The notes under the pieces were generated by a model. It did not search any database. It worked only from the letters and a program-made list of their open reading frames with translations, and was not told the origin of the DNA. From contig NZ_SUMF01000001.1 in the NCBI RefSeq assembly GCF_005048205.1, positions 372,001-436,000 of the forward strand: 64,000 nucleotides of DNA, read 5' to 3'. Source of the stretch: Chitiniphilus eburneus. GTDB lineage: Bacteria; Pseudomonadota; Gammaproteobacteria; Burkholderiales; Chitinibacteraceae. The position numbers and the translations under genes were made by a program. This document shows, one piece after another, positions 19,218 to 27,372 of this stretch (within the stretch, counting starts at the first letter, position 1; each line of letters opens with the position of its first letter).

Positions 19218-19307
19218 GAGCGCTCGTCCGGGGCCTCCTGGCCAGGCCCGCGACCGCAGACAGTACTTGATCGCGGAACAACATCAGGGAGCCCCGGACG
19301 AGCGCTC
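19218..19307 (-). repeat. 17-bp perfect inverted repeat with 56-bp spacer after potC
   Basis: The arms GAGCGCTCGTCCGGGGC (19218-19234) and its complement (19291-19307) enclose 56 bp. The right arm overlaps the potC stop codon. The structure lies inside the operon, between potC and potD copy 2. It could act as an mRNA processing or stabilising element like the palindromes between malE and malF in E. coli, or be a small mobile repeat. No second copy is seen in the window. Confidence 0.6.
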
Positions 19308-20085
19308 ATTCTGAGCGTAGGGCGGAGGGGGCTACCTTGCTCACAATCAGGATCAAGCTCAATGTCAGCAACATCAGCAGGCTGGAGATCGCGTTGACCT
19401 CGGGATTGAGCTTCATCGGCACCTTCACGCGGGAGTAGATCTCCAGCGGCAGGGTGTTGGAGCCGACGCCGGCAGTGAAGAACGAAATCACGAAGTCGTC
19501 GATCGACAGCGTGAACGCCATCAATGCACCGGCGATGATGCCGGGCATGATCAGCGGCAGCGTGATCGCGCGGAAGGCGGTGACCGGCCCCGCCCCCAGA
19601 TCGCGCGCGGCCTCGACCAGCGATTCGTCCATGCCTTGCAGGCGCGAGCGCACCACGATGGCCACAAAGCCGATGCAGAACGCGATATGCGACAGCGTGA
19701 TCGATACCAGCCCCAGCGTCATGTTCAGCATCACGAAGAAGATCAGCAGCGACACGCCCATCAGGATTTCGGGAATGGCGATCGGCGTGAGCACCAGCGC
19801 CGGCAATAGCCGCAACCGCCACTTGTACATGGCGAAGCCGGCCAGCGTGCCCAGCACGGTGGACACGACACAGGTGACCAGCCCGATCAGCAGCGTGTGC
19901 AGCGCGGCTTCGAGCATTACGTCGTCGTGCAGCAGCATCTGGTACCACTTGAAGGTGAAGCCCACCCACTCGGCGTTCAGCGCCGAATCGTTGAACGAGA
20001 ACACCACCACGATCGCCAGCGGCAGGTAAAGGAAGGCATAGACTAGGCTGGCCGCACCCCATACCCAGGAAGACACTTTTTTCAT
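19306..20085 (-). CDS. potC: Polyamine ABC transporter permease PotC
   Basis: Inner-membrane permease, 259 residues, about six membrane segments. The EAA loop that docks with the ATPase is seen as LVEAARDLGAGPVTAFRAIT followed by LPLIMPGI. The N-terminus and the sequence FSLNDSALNAEW-like region after the first helix are typical. Its ATG overlaps the potB stop in an ATGA arrangement. It forms the channel with PotB, energised by PotA and supplied by the two PotD proteins. Confidence 0.94.
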   Translation of the reverse strand: MKKVSSWVWGAASLVYAFLYLPLAIVVVFSFNDSALNAEWVGFTFKWYQMLLHDDVMLEAALHTLLIGLVTCVVSTVLGTLAGFAMYKWRLRLLPALVLTPIAIPEILMGVSLLIFFVMLNMTLGLVSITLSHIAFCIGFVAIVVRSRLQGMDESLVEAARDLGAGPVTAFRAITLPLIMPGIIAGALMAFTLSIDDFVISFFTAGVGSNTLPLEIYSRVKVPMKLNPEVNAISSLLMLLTLSLILIVSKVAPSALRSE

Positions 20086-21005
20086 CGCTTGTCCTTGCCC
20101 CGACTGCCCGCCCAGCCCGCCAGCGCGGCCAGCAGCAACACCGTCAACGTCAGCATGATCGACAGCACCGAGCCGAACGGCCAGTCGCGGCTATCCAGGT
20201 ACTGCTGCTTGATCAGGTTGCCGATCATCATGCTGTTGGTGCCCCCCAGCAAATCCGGGATGGCAAACATGCCGAGCGCGGGAATGAACACCAGCGCGGT
20301 GCCGGCCCAGACGCCCGGTAGCGACAGCGGCCATGTCACCTTCCAGAAACGCTGCCACGCATTGGCACCCAGATCCTGCGCAGCATCCAGCAGCGCCATA
20401 TCGTGCTTTTCCAGGTTGGCGTACAGCGGCAGCACCATGAATGGCAGGTGCACGTAGACCAGCCCGACGATCACGGCAAATTGCGAGAACAACAACGACA
20501 CCGGCTCGATGCCGACCAGCCCCAGCAGGTAGTTCAGTGAACGGCTGAAATAGCTTTGCGGCCCGAGGATGATCATCCAGGCATAGACACGGATCAGGAA
20601 GTTGCTCCAGAACGGCAGGATCACCAGCAACACCAGCAGATCGCGCGTTTTCTTCGGGCTGCGCGCGATCAGCCACGCCAGCGGGTACGCCAGCACGATG
20701 CAGATCACCGTGGTCAGGCCGGCGTACCAGAACGACTTCACGAACAGCTCGAAGTAGATCGGCTCTTCGAAAAAGCGCTGGAAGTTCTCCAGCGTGAGGA
20801 AATCGCGCCAGTTGCCGAAGTTGATCAGCAACTCGGTGGCGCCGGTATCCGGATTGGCGGCCGTCAGCGGCAGCAGGCCACCATAATCGCCGGGAAAACG
20901 AAACGCCGCGAACGCCATGATCAGCGACGGAATGGCGAAAAACAGCACCAGGTAAAGCAGCGGCGGCCCGGAGATCAGCCACTTGGCCAGGCTTTTCGAT
21001 TTCAT
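20082..21005 (-). CDS. potB: Polyamine ABC transporter permease PotB
   Basis: Permease partner of PotC, 307 residues from the ATG at 21003-21005, with AGAGG nine bases upstream; a TTG two codons earlier is less likely. Six membrane segments. A long periplasmic loop after the first helix contains a family-type insert (residues about 45-85). The EAA loop reads LLDAAQDLGANAWQRFWKVT. It overlaps potC by 4 bp and follows potA by 13 bp. Confidence 0.94.
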   Translation of the reverse strand: MKSKSLAKWLISGPPLLYLVLFFAIPSLIMAFAAFRFPGDYGGLLPLTAANPDTGATELLINFGNWRDFLTLENFQRFFEEPIYFELFVKSFWYAGLTTVICIVLAYPLAWLIARSPKKTRDLLVLLVILPFWSNFLIRVYAWMIILGPQSYFSRSLNYLLGLVGIEPVSLLFSQFAVIVGLVYVHLPFMVLPLYANLEKHDMALLDAAQDLGANAWQRFWKVTWPLSLPGVWAGTALVFIPALGMFAIPDLLGGTNSMMIGNLIKQQYLDSRDWPFGSVLSIMLTLTVLLLAALAGWAGSRGKDKR

Positions 21006-21018
21006 GCGCAAAGACCTC

Positions 21019-22107
21019 TCAAGCGAGGACGAAATGGCCGGCGTCGAAGCGCCAGGCCAGTTCCACCAGATCGTTGTCGTCGAAGAACTTGGCCTTGCCC
21101 GAACCGGAGTTGGGCAACATGGTCTCGACCAGCGTGCCGTTGTCCAGTTCGACGATGTAGATCGTCACATCGCCCAGGTACAGGCAGTCGTGCACCCGGC
21201 CCTTGAAGTGCACTTCGTCCACGCCGCCCTGCGGCAGGCTGGCGCCGAGCTTGATCTTCTCCGGGCGCAGCGTCAGCGTGCCCTTGCCACCCACCTGCGC
21301 GCCGGGCACCGGCAGCGCCTCGGCGGTACCGACCCCCTCGATCTCCACCTTCATCCGGCCGGGCTGCACGTCGGTAATGGTGGCGTCCAGCAGGTTGCAC
21401 TGGCCGATGAAGTCCGCGACGAAGCGGCTCTTGGGATAGCTGTAGATGGTTTCCGGCGCATCCAGTTGCTCCACCTGCCCCTGGCTCATCACCGCGATGC
21501 GGTGCGACAGCGCCAGCGCCTCGCCCTGATCGTGGGTGACATAGACAAAGGTGATGCCCACTTCCTTTTGCAGATTGATCAGTTCGATCTGCATCTGCTC
21601 GCGCAGCTTGGCGTCCAGTGCCGACAGCGGTTCGTCCAGCAGCAGCAGGCGCGGGCGGTTCACCAGCGCGCGGGCGATGGCCACGCGCTGACGTTGGCCG
21701 CCGGACAACTCGTGCGGATAGCGACGCGCGAACTGTTGCAGGCGCACATCCTCCAGCACTTCATCGACGCGCTTGGGCACCTCGGCGGCGGCGACACCGG
21801 CCATCTTCAGTGGAAAGGCAATGTTCTGCGCCACCGTCATGTGCGGAAACAGCGCATAGCTCTGGAAAACGGTATGCACCGGGCGCTTTTCCGGCGGCAC
21901 CCCGGCCATATTCTTGCCGTCGAGCAGGATCTCGCCCGAATCGGGCTGCTCGAAGCCGGCCAGCATCCGCAGCAACGTGGTCTTACCGCAGCCCGACGGC
22001 CCGAGCAGAGTGAAGAATTCGCCCGCCTCCACCGCCAGACTCACGTGGTTCACTGCGGTGAAGTCGCCAAAGGTTTTGACGACGTCGCGGATCTCGAGCA
22101 GCGCCAT
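21019..22107 (-). CDS. potA: Polyamine ABC transporter ATP-binding protein PotA
   Basis: Cytoplasmic ATPase of the polyamine importer, 362 residues. Walker A is GPSGCGKTT (about 36-44), the signature is LSGGQRQR, Walker B is LLLDEPLSALD, and the switch histidine is in VTHDQGEAL. A C-terminal TOBE domain (about 285-355) follows the nucleotide-binding domain. It is the first gene of the minus-strand operon; upstream 225 bp of GC-rich sequence separate it from the lipoprotein gene, and its promoter should be there. Confidence 0.95.
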   Translation of the reverse strand: MALLEIRDVVKTFGDFTAVNHVSLAVEAGEFFTLLGPSGCGKTTLLRMLAGFEQPDSGEILLDGKNMAGVPPEKRPVHTVFQSYALFPHMTVAQNIAFPLKMAGVAAAEVPKRVDEVLEDVRLQQFARRYPHELSGGQRQRVAIARALVNRPRLLLLDEPLSALDAKLREQMQIELINLQKEVGITFVYVTHDQGEALALSHRIAVMSQGQVEQLDAPETIYSYPKSRFVADFIGQCNLLDATITDVQPGRMKVEIEGVGTAEALPVPGAQVGGKGTLTLRPEKIKLGASLPQGGVDEVHFKGRVHDCLYLGDVTIYIVELDNGTLVETMLPNSGSGKAKFFDDNDLVELAWRFDAGHFVLA

Positions 22108-22332
22108 AGTTTTCCCCCGGGGTGGCAGGCCATGCCGCGCACCTGGAAATGGTCCAAAAAATGGGCGCTATTCTAGCCCCAAAAAGCGACCCGGGGGGCG
22201 GGCGTTTCCTTCAATGTCGCCAAGGGGTTGCGCACCAGCGCGACGGCCCATGCGGCGCCCGCGCCACGGCACCGGCATCGTACCTGCCCTGTGCAGCCCT
22301 CGCGCCACGCGGCCTGCCCCCGCCGGATCGGC

Positions 22333-23748
22333 TCAAAGCCGTGCCAGCCCCGCGCCGATCTCGTCGATGTCCCCATGTAGCCGCTCCCAGATGTGGGCTC
22401 GCGCGCGGTCGATCAATTCCTCGCGGCGATCCCAGTTGCCCTCGCTGCGGCGGCGATAGTTGGACGGTACTTCACCGGTGTAGTACTCCTCCACCCGACG
22501 CGAGCCTTCCGTTTCCGTCAGCGTATTGCGGTAGCGATATTGCCCGGTGGCATCGATGTCCAGCCGCAGCTCCAGCCAGTTTTCCGAAATCTCGCGCACC
22601 TTGTTGAAGCGATACAGCGTATACGCGTCATACCACTCGACGGTTCCATCCGGCTTGGTACGCTGCGCCCGCGATTTCACGTTTTCGCTCATCGCCGTCA
22701 CGGAACGGTCGTTACGACGTTCATCGTAGCGATCCTGCCAGCGCAGGTTCAGCTTCACATCGGCGGCGCCATCGTTCACCCAGCGCACATAGGACTGGCC
22801 CAGCCAGTTCTTCACGTCGTACTCCAGCCCCACATCGTCGCTGCGCAGCGCCACCGTCACCACGCCCCGGGCGCGCCAGGTTTCGGCCTGCGCCCGCGCA
22901 TCGTTCAGTTCACCGTACTTGGCATGGATGTCGTACGCACGCTGGAAATCGGCCGCCACCATACGATAGTCGCTCTTGAGCCGCGCGGTTTTCAGTACCT
23001 CTTTCGCCTGCTGGTACAGCCGACGCGATTCATCGCTGCGATAGATGCGGTCGTACTTGTCGTACAGCACCTGACTGTCCTTGTAGCTGCCGTAGGCGGC
23101 ATAGGCAGAGAGGGCCTCTCCCAGCTCCTCGCTCGCCAGGCGGTAGTTCTTGGCGGCGATGGCGTCCTTGCCACGCAGGTAGTGTTCCTCGGCAACCCCC
23201 TGCCAGTACAGTCGCGTATTGGTATCGCGCTGTTCGGCCGCATCCTTGTAGGCGTGGTATTTGAGCGCGTTGCCATAGGCCTGCGCCCGGGCAAGGAAAT
23301 CCTCCTTGCTGTGGATGGGGATTTCCTGCGCGCTCAGGTAGAACTGCTCCGCCACTTGCAGCGCCAGCCCTTCGACGGTGTACTTGCCGGTAAAGAACGC
23401 CACCTGTTCGTCGTAGAACTTGCCATCGAGCAACACGCGCAACTGCCATAGCGCATCCAGCGCGGCGATCCGGCCGGCCCGATCGGTCGATACCGTCTGC
23501 GCCAGCTCCGCTTCGTAGTGGGCCACCACGTTGCGCACGATCCCGAACAGCTTTTCGCTATCCGAGGCATCCGGCAGCGTGCCGCGTTGGTCGAGGTAGC
23601 TCACGGTCTTGCGCACGCTGTCGAGGTACCGTCCTTCGGAGTACGCGAGGGTGGCCTGCTGGACAGCACAGCCGACAAGCAGCCACAGCGCGCACAGGGC
23701 CAGGACAAAACCGCGGAACCGCAAACATCTGGTCAACATTCGATTCAC
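22333..23748 (-). CDS. Large lipoprotein of unknown function
   Basis: A 471-residue predicted lipoprotein: basic N-terminus, hydrophobic helix about 13-26, and lipobox LLVGC with the acylated cysteine about 27. The first two thirds look mainly helical with possible TPR-like pairs (for example NYRLASEELGEALSAYAAYG). The last third appears beta-rich, with a YxR-type pattern around DIDATGQYRYRNTLTETEG. I recognise no family. It is divergent from dgt with 113 bp between starts. The second residue after the cysteine is Val, which suggests outer-membrane sorting. Confidence 0.8.
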   Translation of the reverse strand: MNRMLTRCLRFRGFVLALCALWLLVGCAVQQATLAYSEGRYLDSVRKTVSYLDQRGTLPDASDSEKLFGIVRNVVAHYEAELAQTVSTDRAGRIAALDALWQLRVLLDGKFYDEQVAFFTGKYTVEGLALQVAEQFYLSAQEIPIHSKEDFLARAQAYGNALKYHAYKDAAEQRDTNTRLYWQGVAEEHYLRGKDAIAAKNYRLASEELGEALSAYAAYGSYKDSQVLYDKYDRIYRSDESRRLYQQAKEVLKTARLKSDYRMVAADFQRAYDIHAKYGELNDARAQAETWRARGVVTVALRSDDVGLEYDVKNWLGQSYVRWVNDGAADVKLNLRWQDRYDERRNDRSVTAMSENVKSRAQRTKPDGTVEWYDAYTLYRFNKVREISENWLELRLDIDATGQYRYRNTLTETEGSRRVEEYYTGEVPSNYRRRSEGNWDRREELIDRARAHIWERLHGDIDEIGAGLARL

Positions 23749-23861
23749 CTTGAAAAAACACGCGACAAAGGGGCCGCGCCGTGCCGAAAGGCGCGCCGTA
23801 TAATCCTTGCCTCACCATCGGGCGTCCACCCGCCCGATCAAAAACCATTGGAATACTCCGC

Positions 23862-25184
23862 ATGATGGACTGGAACCGGCTGCTCGCCGCTGACCGACTC
23901 GGCGCGCAGCGCGCCCCCGATGCCTCGCCCGAATCGGGTCGCAGCCACTTTCACAAGGATCACGACCGTATCGTGTTCTGCTCACCGTTTCGACGCATGG
24001 GCCGCAAGACACAAGTCCACCCGATGACGGAAAACGATCATGTCCACACGCGGTTGACACATTCGATCGAAGTGGCCTGCGTCGGCCGCAGCCTGGGGGT
24101 GCTGATCGGCGAGCGCCTGCGCGACCAGTTGCCCGCGCATATCGAGCCCTACGACCTGGGTGCCATCGTCCAGGCGGCGTGCCTGGCGCACGATATTGGC
24201 AACCCACCGTTCGGCCATGCCGGCGAATACGCGATCCGCGACTGGTTCCGCCGCCCCGAGCATGCCTACCTGATGCAGAACCTGACCGCCGACGAGCGCC
24301 GCGATCTGACCACCTACGAAGGCAATGCACAGGGCTTTCGCGTGATCACGCAACTGGAGAACCATCGCTTCGAAGGGGGCCTGCGCCTGACCTACGCCAC
24401 GCTGGGCGCCACGCTCAAATACCCGTGGACCAGCGAGCACGCGGCCAGCAAAGGCAAGTTCAGTTGCTACCAGTCGGAAAAAAAACTGCTGGAGGAAGTG
24501 GCTCGCGAGCTGGGGCTGCCACAACTGGCGCCGGGACGCTGGGCACGGCACCCGTTGTCCTATCTGATGGAAGCGGCCGACGACATCTGCTACGCCATCC
24601 TCGATCTGGAGGACGGTATCGAGATCGGCACATTGCCGTTCGAAGCGGTGGAGCCGGTGCTGATGAAGATCTGTGGCGGCGAGCGTGAACTGCTGGCGCT
24701 GGAGGTGGCGGCGGCGCCCTCGGTGCGACGCAAGATCTCGGTGCTGCGCGGCAAGGCCATCGATCGCTGCGTGCGCGATGTGGCCAGCACCTTCATCCAG
24801 CAATATCCCCGCCTGATGGAAGGCAGCTACCAGGGCGACCTGCTCAATGACTGCCCGGAAAGCATGCGGCATGGCATCAGCGACGCCAAGCAACTGGCAC
24901 GCGACCGCATCTTCAACGAACGCCGCAAGATCGAAATCGAGGTCGGCTCGTTCACCTGCCTGGACATCCTGCTCGACGCGTTCTGCAACGCCACCTACCA
25001 GTTGAAGGTCAGCCCGCAGATGCCGTTCCGCATGCAGCGGGTGCTGGACCTGATGGAATACAACGCGCCGCGCCGCGATTGGCCGCTCTACGAAACCTAC
25101 CGCCGCGTGCTCGATTTCATCGGCGGCATGACCGACAACTACGCCACCTATCTGGCGCAGCAGGTCGGCGGGATGGGGCGATGA
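23862..25184 (+). CDS. dgt: Deoxyguanosinetriphosphate triphosphohydrolase (HD family)
   Basis: Hydrolyses dGTP to deoxyguanosine and triphosphate, helping set dNTP pools. The 440 residues contain the HD-domain metal ligands in TRLTHSIEVACVGRSLG and CLAHDIGNPPFGHAGE. The start is the first of two adjacent ATGs (MMDWNRLL); the longer frame runs into the divergent promoter region. The C-terminal half fits the longer bacterial dGTPase-like subfamily. Its TGA overlaps an ATG that could begin the next gene. Confidence 0.9.
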   Translation: MMDWNRLLAADRLGAQRAPDASPESGRSHFHKDHDRIVFCSPFRRMGRKTQVHPMTENDHVHTRLTHSIEVACVGRSLGVLIGERLRDQLPAHIEPYDLGAIVQAACLAHDIGNPPFGHAGEYAIRDWFRRPEHAYLMQNLTADERRDLTTYEGNAQGFRVITQLENHRFEGGLRLTYATLGATLKYPWTSEHAASKGKFSCYQSEKKLLEEVARELGLPQLAPGRWARHPLSYLMEAADDICYAILDLEDGIEIGTLPFEAVEPVLMKICGGERELLALEVAAAPSVRRKISVLRGKAIDRCVRDVASTFIQQYPRLMEGSYQGDLLNDCPESMRHGISDAKQLARDRIFNERRKIEIEVGSFTCLDILLDAFCNATYQLKVSPQMPFRMQRVLDLMEYNAPRRDWPLYETYRRVLDFIGGMTDNYATYLAQQVGGMGR

Positions 25185-25225
25185 TGCGTTATGTCGCCGT
25201 TCGCCACGCGAAGGAGCCTCGCGGT

Positions 25226-25561
25226 TTGAAGCATCTGTTCTGGATTTCCGCCCTGATCGCGCTGACCGGCTGCGGTACGGTAGGAACCGTGGTCAGCGTC
25301 GGCGCCGCCACGGTGAGCGTGGCCAGCACGGCGGTCAATGTCGCGACCACCACCGCCGGCGTGGCCTGGGACGTGGGCAAGGCCACGGTACAAGGCGGGG
25401 CCACCGCCGCAGGCTGGGCAGTGGACGCGGCAAAGTCCGCGCCACCACCCGCAACCGCCACAGGCCCGGCCACCGCGCAGGCCGCCATCCAACCGCTGCC
25501 ACCGGCCGCCCCGGCGCAGCGGGAAAGCGAAGTGATCGTGGAACCGTTCTCGGGCGAATAA
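25226..25561 (+). CDS. Small Ala/Val-rich lipoprotein
   Basis: A predicted lipoprotein of 111 residues from a TTG start at 25226, which has AAGGAG nine bases upstream and gives an ideal signal (MKHLFWISALIALTGC). A start at the ATG 25181, overlapping the dgt stop, would add 15 charged residues and spoil the signal. The mature part has a Val/Thr/Ala-rich stretch with small alternating residues (about 20-60), then a Pro/Ala-rich tail ending in VIVEPFSGE. Family and function are not recognised. Confidence 0.72.
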   Translation: MKHLFWISALIALTGCGTVGTVVSVGAATVSVASTAVNVATTTAGVAWDVGKATVQGGATAAGWAVDAAKSAPPPATATGPATAQAAIQPLPPAAPAQRESEVIVEPFSGE

Positions 25562-25596
25562 AACGCCCCAGCCTGATTCCCAGGGCAATCGACCTA

Positions 25597-25862
25597 GGGC
25601 GAGTCAGCCAATGCATCGCGACAGCGTTCGGCGCAGTGCGGGATGCGGCGCAAGGCGCTGGACGCGTCGCGGTATGAATACCGTAAGCGGCCGGCGACAC
25701 CGAGCCGCGCCCGAAATGCGCCGAACCCGTAGGGCTAGGCCGAGAAAACACCATTCACTGTGTTGCACTCCTTGCCAATAACCGGGTATTGGCTGCGTCG
25801 GGCGCCTGGTGCCTGGTGCTTTGTCGGCCCAGCGCTGCCGCGATGCATTGGCTGACTCGCCC
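25597..25862 (-). mobile_element. 266-bp structured repeat element, copy A (MITE-like)
   Basis: The outer arms, extended to CTAGGGC, match at 32 of 33 positions (25594-25626 with 25833-25865). The 266-bp body from GGGC to GCCC is flanked by TA on both sides, as in TA-targeting elements. Inside are two further palindromes centred near 25676 (CGGTATGAATACCG) and 25784 (CCAATAACCGGGTATTGG). It is about 80% alike, by eye, to the element at 50715-50980 and of exactly equal length, in opposite orientation. There is no credible coding frame. It fills the gap between a small lipoprotein gene and a convergent pseudouridine synthase gene. Confidence 0.8.
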
Positions 25863-26590
25863 TAGAAGCGCTCGTACTGGCCCAGGTAGCGCCAGCCCCC
25901 CTCCGGCAGATCCCCCAGCGCCAGCCGGCCGACGCGGATACGCTTGTAGCTCGCCACGCCCAGGCCCACGCTGGCGCATAGCGCGGGAATCAATCCCGGC
26001 CGATATTCGCGCAGCAGCACCCGCAGTTGCCGATCGCTCTGCCGCGTCACCTTCAGCGGCCGGATCGTCTGCTCGCCGACTTCCCGCGTATGCCCCAGCA
26101 GGCTGGCTGTGTCGGCGCCTAGGTCTGCGGTCACCCACACCAGGAATTCCTGCTCGAAATCCTGCGCCTGGGCCAGGCGCTGTGCCAACCGCCCATCCTG
26201 TGTCAGCACCAGCAGGCCGCTGGCGTTGGGGTCCAGCGGCACCTCCACCTGCTGCCGTTGCACATGCTTTTTCAGGAAGCGGATATCGGAGCCACCCGCG
26301 TGCAATTGCTCCGGTCGCAATAGCGCGGACAAGCCCAGCATGTCGTCGGCATTCCAGCCGCGAACCCCCGCCGGCTTGTTCAGCAGCAGCGTGACGCGCT
26401 CGGGTGCGGCACTGGCCGTGGCGGGCAGGACAGCGATGTGCTGGGTCGGCGTTACGCGGCTGCCCAGCAGATCGACAGTGCGGCCATCGACCTGGACCCG
26501 CCCCTGCTCGATCAGTTCGTCGGCCTCGCGGCGCGAGCACAGACCCAGCTCCACCATACGCTTGGACAATCTCAGGGTTTCTTGCGTCAT
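25862..26590 (-). CDS. Divergent S4-domain pseudouridine synthase (RsuA/RluB/RluF family)
   Basis: A 242-residue protein with an N-terminal S4 RNA-binding domain ([20 protein letters not shown]) and a pseudouridine synthase domain. The catalytic segment reads [17 protein letters not shown]: the aspartate is kept, but the usual GRLD start is VPLD. The C-terminal basic motif, normally like [10 protein letters not shown], is REYRPGLIPAL here. It is clearly a paralogue of the RluF-like gene at 59187, with both motifs altered. Target base and activity are uncertain. Its TAG stop overlaps the end of the 266-bp element. Confidence 0.8.
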   Translation of the reverse strand: MTQETLRLSKRMVELGLCSRREADELIEQGRVQVDGRTVDLLGSRVTPTQHIAVLPATASAAPERVTLLLNKPAGVRGWNADDMLGLSALLRPEQLHAGGSDIRFLKKHVQRQQVEVPLDPNASGLLVLTQDGRLAQRLAQAQDFEQEFLVWVTADLGADTASLLGHTREVGEQTIRPLKVTRQSDRQLRVLLREYRPGLIPALCASVGLGVASYKRIRVGRLALGDLPEGGWRYLGQYERF

Positions 26591-26678
26591 GGTTTCCTCG
26601 CCAGATCAAGACAGAATCAAAAAGGTAGCCACCCCGGCGATAGCGCGGTGAGCGGCAAAATAGAGAAAGCGGACCCGG

Positions 26679-27368
26679 CTAGAACCGGAACAGCTCGCCG
26701 CCGTGCGCCTTGAGCCAGCCGCGCTGGCGGCGCCAGTCGGGGCAGACGCGCTCGACCAGCGCCCAGAAGCGCGGCGAATGGTTCAGTTCCGCCAGGTGCG
26801 CCAGTTCGTGGATCACCACGTAGTCGATCACCTCGGCCGGCGCCTGCATCAGCCGCCAGTTCAGGCGGATATCGCCCGTTGCCGAGCAACTGCCCCAGCG
26901 CCCGCGCGCGGAAGTGAGCAGCAGCCTGCGCGGCGTCAGCCCCATCCGCCCGGACCAGGTCTGCACTCTTTCCGCAAAGTAGCCCCGCGCGCTGCGTTGC
27001 AGGAACTGCGTCAGCGCCACCGGCAGCCGCGCGGCGTCCGGCGTGGACAGCCAGAGGCTGTCGTCGGTCAGGCGGGCGCGCGTGGCGCCCAGCTGCAGCA
27101 TGCGCGGCGCACCCAGCCACGACACGCAATCCCCCTCGGCCAGCGCCGGGGCCAACGCTACGGAAGGACGAGCTTGCAGGTGCTTGAGCACCCAGTCGAG
27201 CTTCAGCCGCAGTACGCGCTCGGCTTCCGCCAGCGGCGCCCGGGTGGGCAGTTGCACCACCAACCCGCGCGCATCGATGCGCAGGCCGATGGAGCGACGG
27301 CTGGAGCGGGTGATGGTGTATTCCAGCGTGCGCTCGGCCAGCTCCAGACGATGCGTGGCCGCGCTCAT
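26679..27368 (-). CDS. YgjP-like zinc metallopeptidase (DUF45/M48-like)
   Basis: A 229-residue cytoplasmic protein with the zinc motif HELAHLAELNHSPRFW; the third ligand is the downstream histidine. The N-terminal part (about 1-100) is beta-rich with a conserved-looking TRSSRRSIGLRI segment. Members related to E. coli YgjP are putative metal-dependent hydrolases whose substrate is not settled. It sits 4 bp after plsC on the same strand, so the two probably share a transcript. Confidence 0.88.
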   Translation of the reverse strand: MSAATHRLELAERTLEYTITRSSRRSIGLRIDARGLVVQLPTRAPLAEAERVLRLKLDWVLKHLQARPSVALAPALAEGDCVSWLGAPRMLQLGATRARLTDDSLWLSTPDAARLPVALTQFLQRSARGYFAERVQTWSGRMGLTPRRLLLTSARGRWGSCSATGDIRLNWRLMQAPAEVIDYVVIHELAHLAELNHSPRFWALVERVCPDWRRQRGWLKAHGGELFRF

Positions 27369-27372
27369 CGCC

